A stretch of 5,646 bases of DNA from positions 1-5,646 of the forward strand of contig CAIVVS010000086.1 in assembly GCA_903909415.1 (NCBI GenBank), in the 5' to 3' direction. The notes under the pieces were generated by a model. It worked only from the letters and a program-made list of their open reading frames with translations. It did not search any database and had not been told where the DNA came from. The position numbers and the translations under genes are program-made. Numbering within the stretch: position 1 is the stretch's first letter; the number at the start of each line of letters is the position of its first letter. Origin of the DNA: an uncultured Pseudomonadota bacterium. GTDB taxonomy: Bacteria > Pseudomonadota > Gammaproteobacteria > Burkholderiales > SG8-39. Below, one piece after another: positions 1-4,662 of this stretch.

Positions 1-1
1 C

Positions 2-265
2 TTCCGTGAACTCGGCATCAACGACATGGAAGTGGCGGGGGGCTGGTACGGCATCTTCATGCCGGCTGCGACGCCGCGCGACGTGGTCACCCGGCTGAAC
101 TCCGAGGCGGTGAAGATCCTGCGCATGCCCGCCACGATCGAGCGCCTGAGCGCCATCGGCCTGGTGCCCGCGAGCTCCACGCCGGCCGAGCTGGGGGCCG
201 CGCTGCGCGACGACCTCCAGCGGCTCGGCCCCATCGTCAAGGCGGCGAAGATCACGCCGCAGTAA
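2..265 (+). CDS. Bug/TctC-family tripartite tricarboxylate transporter substrate-binding protein, C-terminal fragment
   Basis: The last 87 residues of a periplasmic solute receptor are present; the gene begins left of the window. Seen directly: the frame is open from base 2 and ends at TAA 263-265. The segment reads WYGIFMPAATP, then RLNSEAVKIL, then ERLSAIGLVPASSTPAEL, ending in VKAAKITPQ. This order (WYG..PAGTP, RLN, a 'ERL...G..P...TP' stretch, and a short C-terminal helix) is characteristic of the Bug/TctC family. Known of the family: these receptors bind carboxylates such as citrate, and some work with TctA/TctB membrane proteins while most are orphans. The ligand-binding N-terminal portion is missing, so the substrate cannot be inferred. 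No TctA or TctB gene is visible. A strong palindrome lies 9 bp after the stop. Family assignment is confident; ligand is unknown. Confidence 0.85.
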   Translation, partial: FRELGINDMEVAGGWYGIFMPAATPRDVVTRLNSEAVKILRMPATIERLSAIGLVPASSTPAELGAALRDDLQRLGPIVKAAKITPQ

Positions 266-700
266 CCGCGGCTCCCGGCCCGCGCGGGCCGGGGGGCGGC
301 GCCAGCTGCGGCGCTTGCCCGCCGTGCGGCAACTGTTGATTTCCGCGTCGGTCATCACCGGCTTGATCACGCACAGCCGGATCTCTTCCTCCAGGCGCGC
401 CTTCTCGGCGGCGGCGCGTTCAGCCGCCGCCTTCTGCTGGGCTTCGCGGCGGGCCTCCTGGCGGGCCTTGCGTTTTTCCTCGGCGCTCATGGGCGCGGGC
501 GGCGCGTCCGCCAGTTTTGCGTCGGTCGGCGGCGCGGCGTAGACCACGGCCGGGGCGCCCACGTCCTTCATCGCCTCGGGCTTGCCGCTGGCGACCGGCA
601 TGTTCGGCGCCGGCGCGTCGGCTGCCATCGCGGGCGCCGCACCCATTGCGGCGCAGGCTACCAGGCAGATCGACATCAAGGTCAGGGTCGGTTTGTTCAT
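2..700 (-). CDS. Small exported Ala/Lys/Glu-rich protein of unknown function; frame open to the left edge, true 3' end unresolved
   Basis: I do not recognise this gene. It starts at ATG 700-698, with GGGAG five bases upstream. The protein opens MNKPTLTLMSICLVACAAMG, a signal sequence with either an AMA cleavage site near residue 26 or a lipobox-like LVAC at 13-16. An Ala/Pro-rich linker follows (27-70), then a charged Ala/Lys/Glu/Arg helix, possibly coiled coil (72-108). Next comes a short segment with two cysteines, C110 and C124 (LCVIKPVMTDAEINSC). Codon use over 316-700 is strongly GC3-rich, supporting real coding. Beyond about residue 130 the reading becomes Arg/Pro-rich, runs through the palindrome and then antisense through the receptor gene with no stop to base 2. 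That extension is probably not protein: codon-aligned antisense frames often stay open in GC-rich genes. A lost stop or an indel in the GC-rich tail is likely. Confidence applies to the 316-700 core. Confidence 0.55.
   Translation of the reverse strand, partial: MNKPTLTLMSICLVACAAMGAAPAMAADAPAPNMPVASGKPEAMKDVGAPAVVYAAPPTDAKLADAPPAPMSAEEKRKARQEARREAQQKAAAERAAAEKARLEEEIRLCVIKPVMTDAEINSCRTAGKRRSWRRPPARAGREPRLLRRDLRRLDDGAEPLEVVAQRGPQLGRRGARGHQADGAQALDRGGHAQDLHRLGVQPGDHVARRRSRHEDAVPAPRHFHVVDAEFTE
274..293. terminator. Perfect 20-bp GC palindrome, candidate bidirectional terminator
   Basis: The 10-base left half CCCGGCCCGC is exactly mirrored by GCGGGCCGGG, with no loop bases in the DNA; an RNA hairpin would open a few central pairs. 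It sits 9 bp after the receptor stop codon and between convergent genes. It has no T-run on either side, so it is not a textbook intrinsic terminator. In GC-rich bacteria such T-less hairpins occur at 3' ends, but their activity here is inference. Confidence 0.45.
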
Positions 701-705
701 CGCCA

Positions 706-710
706 CTCCC
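706..710 (-). promoter_or_regulatory. Ribosome binding site of the small exported protein
   Basis: On the minus strand GGGAG lies five bases before ATG 700-698. It supports this start over the next in-frame ATG (residue 9), and it is one of the reasons the minus-strand frame is called a real gene. Confidence 0.6.
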
Positions 711-732
711 GTCGAGGGGTTCTCAAGCCGGC

Positions 733-741
733 ATTGTGCCA
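733..741 (-). promoter_or_regulatory. Possible extended -10 promoter element for the small exported protein gene
   Basis: On the minus strand TGG-CACAAT occurs at 741-733, a TGN extension plus a hexamer matching TATAAT at four of six positions. A weak -35-like TTGCAT lies 19 bp upstream (763-758). Transcription would begin near 726 and leave a leader of about 25 bases that includes the ribosome binding site. Position is good but the match is modest. Confidence 0.3.
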
Positions 742-799
742 CCGCGGGGCCATCCGGATGCAATGCAACTCCGGGCGGCCATCGGAGTCCAGTGCATGC

Positions 800-814
800 C
801 TGTGCGGCGTACAG
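800..814. promoter_or_regulatory. CTGT-N7-ACAG near-palindrome upstream of the FAS1 gene, candidate operator
   Basis: The 15-bp element CTGTGCGGCGTACAG has seven-base arms around a central G, with a single non-complementary pair (G804/T810). It lies 31 bp before the FAS1 start codon. An overlapping hairpin GCGGC-GTACA-GCCGC (804-818) competes with it at the RNA level. It resembles a LexA box but is one base short of the CTGT-N8-ACAG spacing, so no regulator is assigned. Confidence 0.25.
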
Positions 815-845
815 CCGCGCCAATGCAGCCTCCTGAAAGACATCC

Positions 846-1301
846 ATGAAAAAGACCCTGCTAGCAACCCTCGTCACGCTCGCCTTCTCGACGCAGGCCT
901 TTGCGGCCGACATCGTCGACACCGCCGTCTCCGCCGGTTCATTCAAGACCCTGGTCACCGCCCTGCAGGCGGCGGGCCTGGTCGACACGCTGAAGGGCAA
1001 GGGCCCGTTCACGGTGTTCGCGCCTTCGGACGAAGCCTTTGCCAAGGTGCCCAAGGCCACGCTGGACGCCCTGCTGAAGGACAAGGCAGCGCTCACCAAA
1101 GTACTGACCTACCATGTGGTCGCCGGCAAGGTCATGGCTGCCGACGTGAAGGCCGGCAAGGTGAAGACCGTGCAGGGCCAGGAGCTGACCGTGACCACCA
1201 TGGGCGGCGTCAAGGTGGACGGCGCCAACGTCGTGAAGGCCGACATCGTCACCGACAACGGCGTGATCCACGTGATCGACGCGGTCGTGCTGCCCAAGTA
1301 A
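846..1301 (+). CDS. Secreted single-domain fasciclin (FAS1) protein
   Basis: A 151-residue exported protein made of one FAS1 (beta-Ig-H3/fasciclin) domain. Seen directly: a signal peptide [20 protein letters not shown] with an A-F-A cleavage site after residue 20, then the FAS1 hallmarks in order. These are the H1 motif [10 protein letters not shown] (56-65), the conserved Tyr-His pair (89-90, in [10 protein letters not shown]) and the H2 motif [13 protein letters not shown] (138-150). Length is typical of bacterial single-domain FAS1 proteins. Known of the family: these domains act in adhesion and surface or matrix interactions, and bacterial members are periplasmic or secreted; no enzymatic role is expected. 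The start is fixed by the signal peptide; the upstream sequence (GAAAGA, about six bases before the ATG) is only a weak ribosome binding site. The gene stands alone, divergent from the small exported protein and separated from uvrD by a hairpin-rich spacer. The partner or ligand is unknown. Confidence 0.92.
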   Translation: MKKTLLATLVTLAFSTQAFAADIVDTAVSAGSFKTLVTALQAAGLVDTLKGKGPFTVFAPSDEAFAKVPKATLDALLKDKAALTKVLTYHVVAGKVMAADVKAGKVKTVQGQELTVTTMGGVKVDGANVVKADIVTDNGVIHVIDAVVLPK

Positions 1302-1309
1302 GCACGGGC

Positions 1310-1345
1310 CGGAAGCACCTTTCCTTCCGCGGAGCCGATCCGCGG
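1310..1345 (+). terminator. Overlapping hairpins after the FAS1 gene, candidate terminator
   Basis: Two stems overlap. CGGAAG (1310-1315) pairs with CTTCCG (1324-1329) around an 8-base loop. CCGCGGA (1327-1333) pairs with TCCGCGG (1339-1345) around a 5-base loop. They share bases 1327-1329, so they cannot both form fully. The second, with seven GC-rich pairs, is the more stable. The region begins 9 bp after the FAS1 stop. There is no T-run after the second stem; only CCTTTCCTTCC lies between and within the arms. Terminator role is inferred from position. Confidence 0.4.
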
Positions 1346-1356
1346 GGACCGGGGTC

Positions 1357-1388
1357 CGGAAACGTCGCGTAAGATCGCAACGTTTCCG
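1357..1388. promoter_or_regulatory. 9-bp inverted repeat with a TAAGAT core upstream of uvrD, candidate promoter/operator
   Basis: CGGAAACGT (1357-1365) is mirrored exactly by ACGTTTCCG (1380-1388). After one mismatch, GCG (1367-1369) pairs with CGC (1376-1378), leaving TAAGAT as the core or loop. TAAGAT (1370-1375) matches the -10 hexamer TATAAT at four of six positions and would place a transcript start about 35-40 bases before the uvrD ATG; no good -35 is visible. It could be an operator overlapping the uvrD promoter or simply a second terminator stem. Confidence 0.35.
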
Positions 1389-1419
1389 CGACCCCGTTCG
1401 CGCTCCCTGACGCGACCCC

Positions 1420-3738
1420 ATGGCCCTGCTCGACAACCTCAATCCGGAACAGCTCTCGGCGGTCACGCTGCCCAACCAGCACGCGCTGATCCTGGCCGGC
1501 GCCGGCAGCGGCAAGACGCGCGTGCTCACCACCCGCCTGGCCTGGCTGATACAGACCGGCAGCGTCAGCCCCTACGGCATCCTCGCGGTCACCTTCACCA
1601 ACAAGGCCGCGCGCGAGATGCTGGTGCGGCTGACTTCCATGCTGCCGATCAATGTCCGCGGCATGTGGATGGGCACCTTCCACGGCCTGTGCAACCGCAT
1701 GCTGCGCGCCCACCACCGCGACGCGGCCCTGCCCCAGACCTTCGCCATCCTGGACACGCAGGACCAGCAGGCCGTGGTCAAGCGGGTGATGAAGGCGATG
1801 CACGTGGACGACGAGAAGTTCCCGCCGCGCCAGGCGCAGTACTTCATCAACCACGCGAAGGAAGAGGGCCTGCGCGCCGGCTCGGTCGAGGTCACCGACG
1901 AGTTCACGCGCCGCTACGCCGAGGTCTACGCCGCCTACGACGAGCAGTGCCAGAAGGAAGGCGCGGTCGACTTCCCCGAACTGCTGCTGCGCTCCTACGA
2001 ACTCCTGTCGCGCAACCAGCCGCTGCGCGAGCACTACCAGCGGCGCTTCTCGCACCTGCTGGTGGACGAATTCCAGGACACCAACCGGCTGCAGTACCGC
2101 TGGCTCAAGCTGCTGCTCGGGCCGCAGGCCGTGATGTTCGCCGTCGGCGACGACGACCAGTCGATCTACCGCTTCCGGGGCGCGAACGTCGGCAACATGG
2201 CCGACTTCGAGCGCGACTTCCGGGTGCAGAACATCATCCGGCTGGAGCAGAACTACCGCTCCTACGGCAACATCCTCACGGCGGCCAACGCGCTGATCGC
2301 GAACAACCAGAACCGCCTGGGCAAGAACCTGTGGACCGCCGCCGGCGAGGGCGAGCCGATCCGCGTCTACGAGGCCCAGACCGACGGCTACGAGGCGCAC
2401 TGGATCGCCGAGGAGATCGGCTCGCTGACGCGCGACGGCCACGCGCGCGCCGACTGCGCCATCCTGTACCGGTCCAACGCGCAGTCACGCATCATCGAGC
2501 ACGCGCTGTTCACGCAGGGCATTCCCTACCGCGTCTACGGCGGCCTGCGCTTCTTCGAGCGCCAGGAGGTCAAGCACGCGCTGGCCTACCTGCGCCTGAT
2601 CGCCAACCCGGACGACGACGGCGCGTTCCTGCGCGTGGTGAACTTCCCCACGCGCGGCATCGGCGCGCGCTCGCTGGAGGCGCTGCAGGACGCGGCCGCC
2701 AGCCACGGCACCAGCCTGTGGCAGGCCGTGCCCATGGTCGCGGGCAAGGCCGGTTCGTCGCTCGCCGCCTTCGTGAAGATCATCGAGGGCCTGCGCGAGC
2801 AGACCGCGCTGCTGCCGCTGCCGGAAGTCGTCGAGCACATGCTGGACCGCTCGGGGCTGCTCGCGCACTACCGCACGGAGCGCGAGGGCGCAGACCGGGT
2901 GGAGAACCTGGAGGAACTGGTGAACGCCGCCGCGTCCTTCGTGCAGGAGGACGGCCCGCTCGCCGGCTACCTCGCCGCCAACGCGCAGGGCGAGGTCGCG
3001 CCGCTGGCCACCGCGCGCGAGGACAACGCCACCGGCGTCGGTCCGCTGTTCGCGGCCGCGGCCGACGCGCAGGCGCAGCAGGCGCCGGCCGATCCCGCGG
3101 CCCCGCCCGCGCCGCAGGACCCGCTCGACCTGTTCCTGGCGCATGCCGCGCTGGAATCGGGCGACAACCAGGCCGGCGAAGGCCAGGACGCGGTGCAGAT
3201 GATGACGGTGCACTCGGCCAAGGGCCTGGAGTTCCATGCCGTGTTCATCACCGGTCTGGAAGAGGGCCTGTTCCCGCACGAACAGAGCGTGATGGAGGAC
3301 GAGGGCCTGGAGGAAGAGCGCCGCCTGATGTACGTCGCGATCACGCGGGCGCGCACGCGCCTGTACCTCTCGTTCGCGCAGACCCGCATGCTGCACGGCC
3401 AGACGCGCTACAACGTGGCCTCGCGCTTCCTGGAGGAAGTGCCGTCCAACCTGCTCAAGTGGCTGACCGCGCGCGTGCAGCACCAGTCGTCCATGGGTGG
3501 CATGGGTGGCATGGGCGGCTCGGCCTGGGAAGCGCGCGAGCCCGCGCCGGCGATGGCGTCACAGAAGTCTCCCGGCCACGGCTTCTACGTCGGCCAGACG
3601 GTGTCGCACGCCAAGTTCGGCAATGGCGTGATCGTCAATGCCGAGGGCTCCGGCCCGGAGGCGCGGGTGCAGATCAACTTCGGGCGCCAGGGCATGAAGT
3701 GGCTGGCGCTGGAGTATGCCAAGCTGATGCCCGCCTAG
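1420..3738 (+). CDS. uvrD: ATP-dependent DNA helicase II, UvrD
   Basis: A 772-residue superfamily 1A, 3'-5' DNA helicase acting in nucleotide excision repair (removing UvrC and the incised strand) and mismatch repair. All motifs are visible: Q-motif LNPEQLSAV (7-15), Walker A AGAGSGKT (26-33), Ia TFTNKAA (58-64), Ib TFHGL (86-90), Walker B LVDEFQDT (214-221), III VGDDDQSIYRFRGA (242-255), IV LEQNYRS (275-281), V MMTVHSAKGLEF (594-605) and VI ERRLMYVAITRAR (633-645). The C-terminal tail (about 721-772, GFYVGQTVSHAKFGNGVIVN) is the Tudor-like domain of UvrD/PcrA, which separates it from Rep. It is about 50 residues longer than E. coli UvrD. The surplus is an Ala/Pro/Gln-rich stretch at about 540-570 and a Met-Gly-Gly repeat at 692-700. 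The start aligns with the family N-terminus, but no Shine-Dalgarno sequence precedes it. No LexA-type CTGT-N8-ACAG box is seen in the 118-bp upstream spacer. Confidence 0.97.
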   Translation: MALLDNLNPEQLSAVTLPNQHALILAGAGSGKTRVLTTRLAWLIQTGSVSPYGILAVTFTNKAAREMLVRLTSMLPINVRGMWMGTFHGLCNRMLRAHHRDAALPQTFAILDTQDQQAVVKRVMKAMHVDDEKFPPRQAQYFINHAKEEGLRAGSVEVTDEFTRRYAEVYAAYDEQCQKEGAVDFPELLLRSYELLSRNQPLREHYQRRFSHLLVDEFQDTNRLQYRWLKLLLGPQAVMFAVGDDDQSIYRFRGANVGNMADFERDFRVQNIIRLEQNYRSYGNILTAANALIANNQNRLGKNLWTAAGEGEPIRVYEAQTDGYEAHWIAEEIGSLTRDGHARADCAILYRSNAQSRIIEHALFTQGIPYRVYGGLRFFERQEVKHALAYLRLIANPDDDGAFLRVVNFPTRGIGARSLEALQDAAASHGTSLWQAVPMVAGKAGSSLAAFVKIIEGLREQTALLPLPEVVEHMLDRSGLLAHYRTEREGADRVENLEELVNAAASFVQEDGPLAGYLAANAQGEVAPLATAREDNATGVGPLFAAAADAQAQQAPADPAAPPAPQDPLDLFLAHAALESGDNQAGEGQDAVQMMTVHSAKGLEFHAVFITGLEEGLFPHEQSVMEDEGLEEERRLMYVAITRARTRLYLSFAQTRMLHGQTRYNVASRFLEEVPSNLLKWLTARVQHQSSMGGMGGMGGSAWEAREPAPAMASQKSPGHGFYVGQTVSHAKFGNGVIVNAEGSGPEARVQINFGRQGMKWLALEYAKLMPA
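3493..3519 (+). repeat. Three tandem 9-bp repeats inside uvrD (Met-Gly-Gly x3)
   Basis: ATGGGTGGC occurs twice, followed by a third copy with T to C (ATGGGCGGC). The repeats encode three Met-Gly-Gly units at residues 692-700, in the flexible linker before the Tudor-like domain. Copy number can change in units of three codons without breaking the frame, so length variation between strains is expected. Confidence 0.8.
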
Positions 3739-3751
3739 GGTGCGCCCCTAG
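3735..3751. terminator. Hairpin spanning both convergent stop codons
   Basis: CTAGGG (3735-3740) is mirrored by CCCTAG (3746-3751) around a 5-base loop TGCGC. The uvrD stop (TAG, 3736-3738) lies in one arm and the amidohydrolase stop (TAG on the minus strand, 3750-3748) in the other, so one symmetric element ends both genes. There is no flanking T-run, so termination efficiency is uncertain. Confidence 0.45.
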
Positions 3752-4638
3752 CCCGGCAGCTTGTACAGCCGAGCGGCGTTGTCGCGCATCAGCTTCTGCT
3801 TCACGCCCGGCTTGAAGCCCAGCGCGTCGATCTCCCTGCGGGTGCGGCTGAAGTCCAGCACCGGCCAGTCGGTGCCGAACAGCACCTTGTCCTGCCCGTA
3901 GCTGTTGATGTAGCGCACGAAGGACCCGGGCCAGTACTTGGGGCTGTGCGCGTCGGTGCCGATGTACACGTTGGCATGCTTCCAGGCCATCGCGATCATC
4001 TCCTCGGTCCACGGGATGCCCACGTGGATGCCGATCAGTTTCAGCTCCGGGAAGTCGCAGGCCACCGTGTCCAGCGTGATCGGCTGGCCGACGCTGCGTA
4101 TCGGGTAGCGCGGGTCGTAGATCATCGACTGGCCGACCTGCAGCTGGATCGGGATATCCAGCTCCACGCACTTGGCGTAGAACGGGTACCACTTCGCATG
4201 GTCGGGCGCGAGCTCGAACCAGTGCGGGTAGCCGTGCGCGCCGATGAAGCCGTGGTCGCGCACTGCGCGCTCCAGCGCGCGAACGCCCGCCATGCCCTCG
4301 GTCGGGTCCAGTCCGGCGAGCGCGCTGAAGCGGTCCGGGTGTTTCTTCACCGCCTGCGCCACCATGTCGTAGGGGATGTGGTAACAGGCCGGGTGGCCGA
4401 GCCGCCCGATCTTGGCGGCAATCAGCATGGCGCGCTCGATGCCCGCCTCGTCCATGCGCAGCAGGTGCTCGTCCAGGGACATGCCGCGCATCACCTCGCG
4501 GCGCACCTTCATCTTCCCGGAATAGAAGGCGTCGCGGTCCGGACGGATCGCGTCGACTTCCGGGGTCCAGAGGTTGACCACCGTGTCGATGGCGGCGATG
4601 TCCCAGGTTTCCCCGTCCTTGCTCATGCGCGTGCTCAT
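3748..4638 (-). CDS. Amidohydrolase-2 family (ACMSD-like TIM-barrel) protein lacking the HxH motif
   Basis: A 296-residue cytosolic protein of the amidohydrolase superfamily, closest in layout to the ACMSD-like amidohydrolase-2 group (decarboxylases and hydrolases on organic acids). Visible: N-terminal strand IDTVVNLWTPE (17-27), LAGLDP (108-112), GAHGYPHW (133-140), QLQVGQ (165-170), LKLIGIHVGIPWTEE (199-213), NVYIGTDAHSP (223-233) and VLFGTDWPVLDF (252-263). H205 and D257 fit the conserved late-barrel His and Asp. The early H-x-H metal ligands expected after the first strand are absent: the equivalent residues are V20 and N22. Metal binding and chemistry may therefore differ, and activity is unproven. 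The start at Met1 is favoured over Met5 (4626-4624) because AGGAG lies six bases upstream of Met1. The gene follows the acyl-CoA ligase by 24 bp, so the two are almost certainly co-transcribed. Substrate is unknown. Confidence 0.88.
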   Translation of the reverse strand: MSTRMSKDGETWDIAAIDTVVNLWTPEVDAIRPDRDAFYSGKMKVRREVMRGMSLDEHLLRMDEAGIERAMLIAAKIGRLGHPACYHIPYDMVAQAVKKHPDRFSALAGLDPTEGMAGVRALERAVRDHGFIGAHGYPHWFELAPDHAKWYPFYAKCVELDIPIQLQVGQSMIYDPRYPIRSVGQPITLDTVACDFPELKLIGIHVGIPWTEEMIAMAWKHANVYIGTDAHSPKYWPGSFVRYINSYGQDKVLFGTDWPVLDFSRTRREIDALGFKPGVKQKLMRDNAARLYKLPG

Positions 4639-4644
4639 GTCGTG

Positions 4645-4649
4645 CTCCT
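4645..4649 (-). promoter_or_regulatory. Ribosome binding site of the amidohydrolase
   Basis: AGGAG on the minus strand lies six bases before the ATG at 4638-4636. It would be 18 bases from the alternative in-frame ATG at 4626, so it decides the start in favour of the longer protein. Confidence 0.7.
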
Positions 4650-4662
4650 CACCGCGGGCTCT

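Noticed and set aside
734..762. Sigma-70 promoter for FAS1 using TTGTGC as -35
   Set aside because: The hexamer 17 bp downstream (GATGCA) is a poor -10 match, so no plus-strand promoter is called.
800..814. LexA (SOS) box
   Set aside because: The spacing is CTGT-N7-ACAG rather than CTGT-N8-ACAG, and it lies upstream of FAS1, not uvrD.
315..849. Plus-strand open frames opposite the small exported protein
   Set aside because: They are rich in Arg, Ser and Pro, lack family motifs and ribosome binding sites, and lie opposite a frame with a signal peptide and better coding features.
734..1372. Plus-strand frame overlapping the FAS1 gene in another phase
   Set aside because: Its Arg/Gly/His-rich translation is typical of an out-of-frame reading of a GC-rich gene; the FAS1 frame is unambiguous.
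1249..2442. Long minus-strand frame antisense to uvrD
   Set aside because: Val/Leu/Arg/Gln-rich translation with no recognisable motif, opposite an intact helicase; it is a shadow frame. The same applies to the frame at 2485-3483.
1665..3815. 716-codon plus-strand frame overlapping uvrD in another phase
   Set aside because: Extremely Arg/Ala/Gly/Pro-rich, and uvrD carries every helicase motif over the same bases.
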